Positions 43,615 to 51,393 of a stretch of DNA of 64,000 nucleotides are shown piece after piece (the first letter of the stretch is position 1; the number at the start of each line of letters is the position of its first letter). The notes beneath the pieces were generated by a model that saw only the letters and a list, made by a program, of their open reading frames with translations, had not been told where the DNA came from and ran no database searches. Both the position numbers and the translations under genes were made by a program. Source of the stretch: Paramuribaculum sp. (GTDB lineage Bacteria > Bacteroidota > Bacteroidia > Bacteroidales > Muribaculaceae); assembly GCA_022511125.1 (NCBI GenBank), contig JAFLSD010000004.1, positions 62,001 to 126,000 on the forward strand. The letters run 5' to 3'.

Positions 43615-44595
43615 ATGACTGATTTGAAATTAACTGACCCATTGCATTTAGCTGACGATTTTTTTAAGGAATGGTTTAATGAAAGCTCGTTTGTGTTGGC
43701 TCATACATCCGGATCGACTGGGTCACCTAAAAATATCCGTCTGAGTAAGGAGGATATGATGCTGTCAGCTCGTGCCACATGTGATTTTTTTTCAATTAAT
43801 TCCGACAGCACCCTCTTTTGCCCTCTGTCTACCGATTATATTGCCGGAAAAATGATGATTGTAAGAGCCCTCGTTAGTGGTGCTCGACTGATTATGTCAA
43901 AGCCGTCCAATATATTAAACATAGATTATACCGATTCTATTGACCTCCTCCCCATTGTTCCCTCGCAGATTCAAAGTTTATTGACAGCCGCTCACTTATC
44001 ACATATTCGTAATGTTATAGTTGGAGGTGCTCCTATTTGTCTGGAGCAAAGAAAAAAGCTCATGGAAGCTCCTTTTCAAACATTCAGTACCTACGGAATG
44101 ACAGAAACCTGCAGTCATATAGCTTTGGGTACTGTTACCTTAGATCGTCCCATTTATCATGCTTTACCTGGCATTACTTTTTCTGTCACTGAAGAGTCGT
44201 GTCTGATCATTGAATCGCCTCAATATTCTTTCTCTCCTTTGATTACTAAAGATATTGTAGACCTAATCGATTCTCGGAGCTTTCTATGGAAGGGGAGAGC
44301 CGATAATGTTATTAACTCTGCCGGAGTAAAAATACATCCCGAAGAAATAGAAGCTGAAATTCTCCCTGTTTTATCACAGTTTAAGTCGATAAAAGACTAT
44401 TATATTACTAAGCGGCCATCCTCTAAATGGGGGGAAGAAATGATTTTGGTTCTGGAATCTGATGAGCCGATAGACAAGGATTCAGTTATGATCCTGATCA
44501 GAGAAATAATGACTGATAAAAAGAAAATGCCTAAAGAGATTATCGTCTTGACTTCATTTCGCCGGACCGCCAACGGCAAGGTTCTGCGCTACTGA
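43615..44595 (+). CDS. menE: O-succinylbenzoate-CoA ligase (short form)
   Basis: The 326-residue AMP-forming ligase has the P-loop-like LAHTSGSTGSPKNI, the adenine motif STYGMTETCSH, the hinge region WKGRADNVINSAGVKIHPEEIEAE and a C-terminal Lys in RTANGKVLR. It is much shorter than the approximately 450-490-residue MenE of Firmicutes or enterobacteria; short forms are usual in Bacteroidota. The ATG at 43615 is chosen over an upstream in-frame ATG at 43543 that would overlap menC. The 3' end overlaps the convergent mscS-like gene by 42 bp. Confidence 0.9.
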   Translation: MTDLKLTDPLHLADDFFKEWFNESSFVLAHTSGSTGSPKNIRLSKEDMMLSARATCDFFSINSDSTLFCPLSTDYIAGKMMIVRALVSGARLIMSKPSNILNIDYTDSIDLLPIVPSQIQSLLTAAHLSHIRNVIVGGAPICLEQRKKLMEAPFQTFSTYGMTETCSHIALGTVTLDRPIYHALPGITFSVTEESCLIIESPQYSFSPLITKDIVDLIDSRSFLWKGRADNVINSAGVKIHPEEIEAEILPVLSQFKSIKDYYITKRPSSKWGEEMILVLESDEPIDKDSVMILIREIMTDKKKMPKEIIVLTSFRRTANGKVLRY

Positions 44596-45873
44596 TTTCT
44601 CAGACGAGCTCATCCCTTCGTCAAGATCTATTGCTGAAGGATAATTGTAAATCTGGAGATCGAAATCGGGACATACGGCGCAGATATGTTCGAATATTTG
44701 GCTTTGAACAGCTTCATATTCTGTCCATGCAGTTGAAGTATAGCAATAAATCTGCAACGGGATGCCAGAAGCTTCTGGAGTCATAATCCTTACAAGAATC
44801 TGCTGATCTTTTGCCACTAAAGGATGTTGGAGAAGATATTGACACATATAGGCTCTGAAAAGGCCTAAGTTCGTTTCGGTTGTGCCGTTCACACAGGCTA
44901 CGCCCGGATCAAAATTCACTTTCCCGGATTGAATTTCTTGATCTATAAAAACTTTCATTTCAGGATATTTCACGGATACTCGAGTAAGCTGTTCCTGAGT
45001 GCATGGAGTCACATGACATGAATCGAAAATCATCGAACGACTTATGAGGCGCCATCCGCTCTCTTGCATTGGTCGCCAATTTTGAAAAGACGTGGAAACC
45101 AATGTGTAGGGAGGCAACGTCACTATCGTATTGTCCCAATTTTGGACTTTTACTGCTGTTAGAGAAACATCTACAACTATCCCGTTGGCTATCGTTGAAG
45201 GCACTACTATCCAGTCCCCAACACGCAGCATGTCGTTCTGCGATAACTGGATGCCGGCCACAAAACCTAAAATCGAATCTTTAAATATCAACATCAGAGC
45301 GGCTGCAAAAGCACCTAAACCCGTCAGTAAAACTGCCGGAGACTTATGCAGAAGAACCGACATACTGATGATTGTTATGATTATCCACACCAATCCTTGA
45401 CAGATATATAATATCCCTTTTAACGGAAGGTTTTTTGTGTTGTCTTTGGCGTCGAAACGTTGCCATATCAGGTTGAGAATCGAGTTCAGAGCTATTGCGA
45501 GCATAACCAACGTATAGACTATCAACAATCTTTCTATAATATGTTGAACACCCGACTCATTATTGAATGCAAGGGGCAGGAGGGCTAAAATTACCAACGG
45601 AGGAATTATGCGGCTGCTTTTGGTGAAAATATGTTCGTCATGCAGACTTCTCGTTAATTCCGTATTGTAATGCTTCATGATGCGGCGGGAAATCACCGCT
45701 ATTAGCAGACCGCTCAACCATCCGATGAGAACGGCCAACAACGTTATCAGAACGATATAGATTATCTCCTCTAAAGTACGGTCATGACTTAAACCGAATG
45801 CATCAAGCATCCTGTCGATAAATGTCAGAAGATTTGTTGCTACCCTATGGGTCGGTATTATTTCAGCTAACAT
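44554..45873 (-). CDS. MscS-family mechanosensitive channel (YbdG-like)
   Basis: The 439-residue protein has five predicted N-terminal membrane segments. The MscS pore/beta domain follows, with the pore-helix LLTGLGAFAAALMLIFKDS, the QLSQNDMLRVGDWIVV stretch and the beta-domain VVDVSLTAVKVQNWDNTIVTLPPY. A mixed alpha/beta C-terminal domain follows. The length and extra segments resemble YbdG/miniconductance channels. It protects against hypo-osmotic shock. Its last 14 codons lie antisense to the end of menE. It is the third gene of nnr-DUF4831-mscS. Confidence 0.93.
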   Translation of the reverse strand: MLAEIIPTHRVATNLLTFIDRMLDAFGLSHDRTLEEIIYIVLITLLAVLIGWLSGLLIAVISRRIMKHYNTELTRSLHDEHIFTKSSRIIPPLVILALLPLAFNNESGVQHIIERLLIVYTLVMLAIALNSILNLIWQRFDAKDNTKNLPLKGILYICQGLVWIIITIISMSVLLHKSPAVLLTGLGAFAAALMLIFKDSILGFVAGIQLSQNDMLRVGDWIVVPSTIANGIVVDVSLTAVKVQNWDNTIVTLPPYTLVSTSFQNWRPMQESGWRLISRSMIFDSCHVTPCTQEQLTRVSVKYPEMKVFIDQEIQSGKVNFDPGVACVNGTTETNLGLFRAYMCQYLLQHPLVAKDQQILVRIMTPEASGIPLQIYCYTSTAWTEYEAVQSQIFEHICAVCPDFDLQIYNYPSAIDLDEGMSSSEKSVAQNLAVGGPAK

Positions 45874-45884
45874 CCTGTTGCTCG

Positions 45885-46958
45885 CTATTTTGTCCCTATC
45901 TCCATAATCGCACCGGTAGTTCCGTCGAAAATCACGTAAGCAGGCGCTTTTTTGTCGGTGAAAAGTGCCGGATCAAGGCCGAATACTACACCAAGTTGGG
46001 CTATATCCATGTTTCCCCTGTAGAAATTCTGACCTCGCATTGTCACGTTAACATCGATTGATCCCGGTATACGATAGGCAAGCCCCCCTTTGGGAAATTT
46101 TTTCTCTTCACCTTTTTCGTTTTTAGGAAGTTCGCCTTTTGAGGTTACCTTCATCTCTATGTAGATCGGATCCCCGCTTAGGTCACTTACGTCTACCGGT
46201 CCGTCGGTGATTGAAAGCCTTGCCGCTACTTGTTTCGACTGTATTTCTTCGGTTGGTTTGACTGTATACGTTCTTACGCTCGTTGAAGTCTGCGTCGTGC
46301 CGGTAAACATAGCCGTTAAAGCTGCCTCCTGTTGCTCTAAGTTGTTTAGTACGAGTCTCATCGATTCCCCATCGGTAGGCATTTGATCTGCTTTCCCTGA
46401 AATAATGTCATTACGGCTTTGTCTCAGTTCATATATTTTCTGAGCTGCAAGTTCAGCCCTTTTTGCCGACGATGTACTTTGAAGCATCTCTTCTGTAATG
46501 GCTTGCGCTGCATAGGGCGTCTGCAGGATTGTCGGTTGTGCTGCCACGCTTACAGGAAGATTTGGAGCTGCTGGTGGTGTGTAGGTCTCCGAATTTACAG
46601 TCAAAGGAAAATCATTATTGTCTAACAACATATATGGAGTGCTCCCGTTTTTGAACTGTACTAAATACTTTTCCTCCTCATTCGCTATTCCTCGCGGATT
46701 CACAGTCACACTTTCCAATGACCATTCTTCCGATCTCTCGGTTATAGGCTGGATACCGAGATATTTGGTGGAATATTTATAAAATTCACCCGGTATTTTG
46801 ACCGTCTTCTTTGCTTCCACTGTCACGTCTATAACGGTAGTTGGAAGAGTATATATCAACCCATACTCATTCAGTTTCGAAGCCGTTAGCTTTTGAGTGG
46901 TCTGGCCATAGCTTATTAAGCTTGCTGATGTTAGAACTATTGCTGCTAAAGTTCTCAT
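45885..46958 (-). CDS. DUF4831 family exported protein
   Basis: The 357-residue protein has a signal peptide (MRTLAAIVLTSASLISYGQ) and the DUF4831 arrangement (KLNEYGLIYTLPTTVIDVTVEA near the N-terminus, GGLAYRIPG towards the C-terminus), a family known mainly from Bacteroidetes. No enzymatic motif is seen and the function is unknown. Its start overlaps the nnr stop codon by 4 bp (ATGA) and it is 11 bp upstream of the channel gene, so the three are probably one transcript. Confidence 0.88.
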   Translation of the reverse strand: MRTLAAIVLTSASLISYGQTTQKLTASKLNEYGLIYTLPTTVIDVTVEAKKTVKIPGEFYKYSTKYLGIQPITERSEEWSLESVTVNPRGIANEEEKYLVQFKNGSTPYMLLDNNDFPLTVNSETYTPPAAPNLPVSVAAQPTILQTPYAAQAITEEMLQSTSSAKRAELAAQKIYELRQSRNDIISGKADQMPTDGESMRLVLNNLEQQEAALTAMFTGTTQTSTSVRTYTVKPTEEIQSKQVAARLSITDGPVDVSDLSGDPIYIEMKVTSKGELPKNEKGEEKKFPKGGLAYRIPGSIDVNVTMRGQNFYRGNMDIAQLGVVFGLDPALFTDKKAPAYVIFDGTTGAIMEIGTK

Positions 46959-48499
46959 TTTATGTTGTTTTGTTTGTTAGTCATTGTCAATTTAAATGCT
47001 TTCCCGATATTTGCGGCTATATCGCTTGCTGTCATACCGTATTCGCCATGCTCTTCGCTTGCTAAATCTCCCGCTAAACCATGGATATAGGTTCCTATAA
47101 GAGCACTTACTTCTGGTTTGTATCCCTGGGCCATTAATGAAGCTATGACTCCCGTAAGAACATCTCCGCTTCCGCCGGTAGCCATCCCCGCGTTCCCTGT
47201 AGAGTTGAAAAATACTTTGCTGTCTGGACGCACTAATGCCGTATAATGTCCTTTGAGGATTATCAGTATTTCATATTGCTTCGACATCTCCATCGCATGC
47301 AAGAGACGGCTTTCCTCATCGGGCTGTTCGCCGAATAGTCTGTCGAATTCTATGGCATGAGGCGTGAGAATTGAAAGAACCGGTATATCTTTATTGGTTA
47401 GAAGAGATTTCCTTCTCGATATGCAGTTCAACGCGTCGGCATCAAGAACGACGGGATTTTTCATCGTTTTTAAGAAATTATCTAACGCGTTTATGGTCTG
47501 CTCGTTCGTGCCCAATCCCGGGCCTATAGCGATTGAGTTGAAACGATGTTTTAACATCATGTCCGAAACTATCAGTTTATGAGCGTCTGCGTCAAAAAGA
47601 GCTTCGGGAACCGACGATTGTAGAATTTCGTAGCCACATTGCGGCGCGTGCACAGTCACTTTTCCTGCTCCGCTTCTCAAAGCTCCCTTTGTTGATAGTA
47701 CGGCGGCTCCCATCATCCCGTAGCTTCCCCCGATTATAAGACATGAACCGTAATCCGCTTTTGAGGAGAAGGGTGACCGTTCCCTCAACAATCTCTTTAT
47801 CTCGTTTCCTTCTACATAATGGAAATTTGAGGGAGTCTTAGCGATTGCTTCCTGACTAAGACCGATCTTTACAGTTACCCATTCGCCAACGAGTTCCGAA
47901 TTATTTTTGAGGAAAAAGGAAATCCTGGGAAATTCTATAGCTATGGTTAGATTGGCGTGTACTATATTACGGTTTATATTGCTGCACGTTAAGTCACCGC
48001 TCATACCGGAAGGTATGTCTATGCTCACTATGGTTGCACCCGATTCGTTGATATAACGAACTAAAGCTTTGAAACCTCCTGTCAGCTCTTCACGTAGTCC
48101 GGTGCCGAAAAGACTGTCTATCACGACATGCCTCTCTGATAATTCCGGTAAAGTGAACTGTCCTGTAACCTCTATGAAATCTATCCCGGGGCCCAACGAT
48201 TTGATCTCCTCCTTCAGGGTCTTGCAGTTTTTCCCTAACATACTGCCACCGATGTTGAAAAGATAAATCGAAGGATGATAGCCGGCAGCTATAAGGTTTA
48301 TGGCTGTCGCGAGGCCGTCGGCGCCGTTATTGCCGGGGCCGGCGAAAATTACCATCGGATAGCGGGGTGACCACCGTTTTGTAATCTCGTCGGTTATACC
48401 GCGTGCAGCCCTTTTCACTAATTCTAAACTGCTTATACCCGTCGACTCGATGGTTTCTTTATCTATTGATCTGATATCTGAAGTCGTGAATAGTTTCAT
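46955..48499 (-). CDS. nnr: Bifunctional NAD(P)H-hydrate epimerase / ADP-dependent dehydratase
   Basis: The 514-residue fusion has an N-terminal YjeF_N epimerase (residues about 1-215: GPGNNGADGLATA, DSLFGTGLREE, SIDIPSGMSGD) and a C-terminal ADP/ATP-dependent dehydratase of the ribokinase-like fold (about 230-505: GSYGMMGAAVLSTKGALRSG, IGPGLG, LDADAL, GNAGMATGGSGDVLTG). It repairs hydrated NADH and NADPH. First gene of its operon; a TATCTTTG box lies 20 nt upstream. Confidence 0.96.
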   Translation of the reverse strand: MKLFTTSDIRSIDKETIESTGISSLELVKRAARGITDEITKRWSPRYPMVIFAGPGNNGADGLATAINLIAAGYHPSIYLFNIGGSMLGKNCKTLKEEIKSLGPGIDFIEVTGQFTLPELSERHVVIDSLFGTGLREELTGGFKALVRYINESGATIVSIDIPSGMSGDLTCSNINRNIVHANLTIAIEFPRISFFLKNNSELVGEWVTVKIGLSQEAIAKTPSNFHYVEGNEIKRLLRERSPFSSKADYGSCLIIGGSYGMMGAAVLSTKGALRSGAGKVTVHAPQCGYEILQSSVPEALFDADAHKLIVSDMMLKHRFNSIAIGPGLGTNEQTINALDNFLKTMKNPVVLDADALNCISRRKSLLTNKDIPVLSILTPHAIEFDRLFGEQPDEESRLLHAMEMSKQYEILIILKGHYTALVRPDSKVFFNSTGNAGMATGGSGDVLTGVIASLMAQGYKPEVSALIGTYIHGLAGDLASEEHGEYGMTASDIAANIGKAFKLTMTNKQNNIK

Positions 48500-48519
48500 T
48501 GCTTTTTTCGCTCTTTCTG

Positions 48520-48527
48520 CAAAGATA
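48520..48527 (-). promoter_or_regulatory. -7 promoter box of nnr-DUF4831-mscS
   Basis: TATCTTTG on the minus strand, 20 nt before the nnr start codon. Confidence 0.55.
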
Positions 48528-48562
48528 CAAAAAAATATAGCTTCTGATTATTTTTTCAGCCT

Positions 48563-48952
48563 TTATGCAGTCCTGAACAATAAATTTGAAAACAGATAGC
48601 CGGCATATACCAAAAATAGACCTCCCGCAAGGCTAACGCCCATATAGGTTAAAAGCGTTAGAGGCTGAGGTGACTGGAATAAAAGGAAGTTTTCATGACT
48701 GAACGTCGAAAATGTCGTGAAGCCGCCGCAGAACCCTACGGTCAGGAAAAGACGCATATTTTCCGAGAGGGAGAAACCTCGGTCTATAGCACCGTAAATG
48801 CTTCCGATCACTAAGCATCCAAGAAGATTGACCACAAGTGTCCCCCATGGGAATGACGGGAAAAAAACCGGATGGATGGCCTTACCTAACAGATACCTGC
48901 CTACACCACCTAATCCGCTCCCCAAAGCAATACATATAAGTTTGGTAATCAT
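48563..48952 (-). CDS. crcB: Fluoride efflux channel CrcB/Fluc
   Basis: The 129-residue four-helix membrane protein has the hallmark GFCGGFTTFSTFS, the conserved GGVGRY near the N-terminus and GTLVVNLLGC. Such small proteins dimerise to export fluoride. Only one copy is seen here, consistent with a homodimer. The promoter and an unusual perfect inverted repeat are immediately upstream. No fluoride riboswitch was recognised. Confidence 0.95.
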   Translation of the reverse strand: MITKLICIALGSGLGGVGRYLLGKAIHPVFFPSFPWGTLVVNLLGCLVIGSIYGAIDRGFSLSENMRLFLTVGFCGGFTTFSTFSHENFLLFQSPQPLTLLTYMGVSLAGGLFLVYAGYLFSNLLFRTA

Positions 48953-48959
48953 AAAAAAT

Positions 48960-48985
48960 GCGGCATAATTTGTTGATTATGCCGC
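48960..48985. repeat. Perfect 10-bp inverted repeat at the crcB promoter
   Basis: GCGGCATAAT (48960-48969) and ATTATGCCGC (48976-48985) flank a 6-bp centre. On the minus strand it begins at the last base of the -7 box TAAATTTG and ends 7 bp before the crcB start codon, followed by ATTTTTTATG. It could be an operator across the transcription start, or a terminator hairpin for an upstream transcript. Confidence 0.8.
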
Positions 48986-49016
48986 AAATTTAAGTAATAT
49001 TTCTAAATAAGCACAA
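48985..49016 (-). promoter_or_regulatory. Promoter of crcB
   Basis: On the minus strand TTG (49016-49014) and TAAATTTG (48992-48985) are separated by 21 bp. The predicted start falls inside the inverted repeat at 48960-48985, giving a leader of about 25-30 nt. Confidence 0.7.
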
Positions 49017-49139
49017 GTAAATTGATTCGGAAACCTTAGGGTGGTAACCATATATGTGCGGGATTTCTCGGAGCAGAAATCATAGACATGTTTGTTTCCC
49101 ATAACTCTTATACTGCCCGCTTCTCCATACATAAATTAA

Positions 49140-49172
49140 GGGCTCAACCGCATAGTGGATGCGGCTGAGCCC
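49140..49172 (-). terminator. Rho-independent terminator of htpG
   Basis: A 14-bp stem (49159-49172 with 49140-49153) with one mismatch and a 5-nt loop is followed on the minus strand by TTAATTTAT. It lies about 53 nt after the htpG stop codon. Confidence 0.82.
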
Positions 49173-49225
49173 TGTAAAATTATCCTGATTTTGATTTAAA
49201 GGACGCTAATAAAAAATTTCATTGA

Positions 49226-51274
49226 TTAAAGAAGGCTTACCGAACGTTTGATGAAGTCATTCAGTTCCGAGCCTTTCAAGAGGCCGTTGGCAAGCAATGC
49301 CAGGTCTATTGTCTGTTTCACTAAAGGTTGATTGCTGCCGAACTCATTGATGAGTTTTTCTTCCTCGGCTCTTTTTGCTGCCGTTGCATCCTCAAGAGCT
49401 TTGACTTCGGCTTCCTTATCGCTTTCAAGTTTGCCGTCCTTTGCACCATCACGGATTTCCTTGATCTTATTGTTGTTTTCGGAAATCTCTTTATTCAATG
49501 GAGCTAACGATGGAGCAAGCTCTTTTTCTGCTGATTCTGATATTTTCTTTATCACAGGGCTCTCCATGTTCACTATCAGATTATAGCTGTCAGGAAGTTC
49601 TCCGTAGAAACTCATCCCTGGCTGCATGGCAGCCATATCTTTCATACGCCTCATATACTCGTTCTGAGTTATCAGAACCGGATTGGAATCCGACGACAGA
49701 CTTTCGAACGAAACTATGAATTCCGATTTTTCCACCTTCGGAATCTGATTTCTGAACAGACTCGAAAGCATTTCCCTTGTCTCGCTCGACATTTCAGCGG
49801 TCTTGCGCTCTGACTTCAGGATGAGGTTGTCTATCACGTCCGAATCAACTCTCACAAATCTCGATTTCTCGATCTTGCTTTCGAGTAGTCCTATGAAGTG
49901 GCTGTCGAGCTGACCGTCCATCACCAATACGTCATAACCTTTCTCTGTAGCTGCTTGGATATATGAATATTGTGCTATTGGATCGGTTGTGTAAAGATAA
50001 ACTACATTGCCGTCTTTATCAGTTTGATTTGTGGAAATTAAAGTCCTGTATTCATCAAGAGTATAATATTTGCCTTCAGTATCTTTAAGCAAAGTGAATT
50101 TCATCGCAGCGTCACAGAATTTTTCATCCGTCAGCATACCGTATTCTATGAAGATGCGGATATCATCCCATTTCTTCTCATAGTCTGCACGGTCGTTCTT
50201 GAAAATCTCCTCAAGTCTCGAAGCGACTTTCTTGGTTATGTAGCCTGAGATTTTCTTCACTGCCGTGTCGCTTTGCAAATACGAACGCGAAACATTCAGA
50301 GGAATATCTGGTGAGTCGATCACACCCTGAAGAAGCATCATGAAGTCCGGAACGACACCCTCGACTGAATCCGTCACATAAACCTGATTGCAATATAGCT
50401 GGATTCGGTTTTTTGTGATTTCGAAGTTATTCTTGATTTTCGGAAAGAAGAGAACTCCCGTAAGAGTAAAAGGATAATCCACATTCAGATGAATCCAAAA
50501 CAACGGATCTTCCTGACCCGGATAAAGTTCATGATAGAACGATTTATAATCTTCTTCAGTCAGTTCGCTTGGTTTCTTTGTCCAGGTGGGTTCAGTGATG
50601 TTGATCACCTTGTCTTTGTCTGTATCAGTCATCTTACCGTCTTTCCATTCCTGCTCCTTACCTGAGATTACTGGCACTGGAAGGAAACGGCAATATTTCT
50701 TCAGAAGCATGTCGATTTCGCTCTGCTGAAGGAACTTCTTGTTCTCATCGTCGATATAGAGGATTATATCCGTGCCTCTTTCCTTCTTGTCGGTTGGTTC
50801 CATGCTGTATTCCGGGGAACCGTCGCATTCCCATTTCACGGCCTCCGACCCTTCTTTATATGAAAGGGAGCGGATTTCTACCTTTTTCGCTACCATGAAA
50901 GCGGAATAGAAGCCAAGACCGAAATGACCTATGATGGCATTCGCATTATCCTTGTATTTCGCAAGGAATTCTTCTGCGCCTGAAAAGGCTATCTGATTGA
51001 TATATTTCTCTATATCCTCAGCTGTCATGCCGATACCGTGATCGCTTACTGTCAGAGTGCCTGCTTTTTCGTCTACAGTCACTTTCACATTCATCTCGCC
51101 TAACTCTCCTTTGAATTCACCGAAAGATGACAAAGTTTTGAGCTTCTGAGTGGCATCGATTGCGTTCGACACTAATTCTCTCAGGAATATCTCATGATCG
51201 CTGTATAAAAATTTCTTAATTACCGGAAAAATGTTTTCGGTGGTTACACCGATTTTGCCTTTTTGCGTACTCAT
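49226..51274 (-). CDS. htpG: Molecular chaperone HtpG (Hsp90 family)
   Basis: The 682-residue protein starts MSTQKGKIGVTTENIFPVI and contains the GHKL ATPase motifs ELVSNAIDA, DHGIGMT and IGHFGLGFYSAFMVA. The middle domain follows, including an SYLQSD segment, and then the C-terminal dimerisation region with a charged coiled coil (NKEISENNNKIKEIRDGAKDG). It is an ATP-dependent stress chaperone. It is monocistronic, with the clpC terminator upstream and its own terminator downstream. No consensus TAnnTTTG box is visible before it. Confidence 0.97.
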   Translation of the reverse strand: MSTQKGKIGVTTENIFPVIKKFLYSDHEIFLRELVSNAIDATQKLKTLSSFGEFKGELGEMNVKVTVDEKAGTLTVSDHGIGMTAEDIEKYINQIAFSGAEEFLAKYKDNANAIIGHFGLGFYSAFMVAKKVEIRSLSYKEGSEAVKWECDGSPEYSMEPTDKKERGTDIILYIDDENKKFLQQSEIDMLLKKYCRFLPVPVISGKEQEWKDGKMTDTDKDKVINITEPTWTKKPSELTEEDYKSFYHELYPGQEDPLFWIHLNVDYPFTLTGVLFFPKIKNNFEITKNRIQLYCNQVYVTDSVEGVVPDFMMLLQGVIDSPDIPLNVSRSYLQSDTAVKKISGYITKKVASRLEEIFKNDRADYEKKWDDIRIFIEYGMLTDEKFCDAAMKFTLLKDTEGKYYTLDEYRTLISTNQTDKDGNVVYLYTTDPIAQYSYIQAATEKGYDVLVMDGQLDSHFIGLLESKIEKSRFVRVDSDVIDNLILKSERKTAEMSSETREMLSSLFRNQIPKVEKSEFIVSFESLSSDSNPVLITQNEYMRRMKDMAAMQPGMSFYGELPDSYNLIVNMESPVIKKISESAEKELAPSLAPLNKEISENNNKIKEIRDGAKDGKLESDKEAEVKALEDATAAKRAEEEKLINEFGSNQPLVKQTIDLALLANGLLKGSELNDFIKRSVSLL

Positions 51275-51323
51275 ATTATTTGTAAGTTTTAATTAATTTT
51301 AGTTTTATAACAATTTATCAAAG

Positions 51324-51352
51324 AAAATGCCACATGAATTATGTGACATTTT
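51324..51352 (-). terminator. Rho-independent terminator of clpC
   Basis: On the minus strand a 12-bp stem (51352-51341 with 51335-51324) with one T-G wobble and a 5-nt loop ends in TTTTCTTTG. It lies 41 nt after the clpC stop codon. Confidence 0.78.
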
Positions 51353-51393
51353 TGGATAAAAAACTTTAAACCGACTGACAAATTGTCGCATTA

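Noticed and set aside
49055-49105. Short plus-strand ORF starting MCGIS, resembling a glutamine amidotransferase N-terminus
   Set aside because: Only 16 codons, with no downstream homologous frame; a chance match.
48986-49139. Fluoride riboswitch upstream of crcB
   Set aside because: The conserved GG-GATG...CCAAAC and CTGATG core of crcB aptamers could not be found on the minus strand.
51308-51335. Sigma-54-like element before htpG (TGTGGCATTTTCTTTGAT)
   Set aside because: The spacing is right, but the -12 GC is GA and the sequence is part of the clpC terminator.
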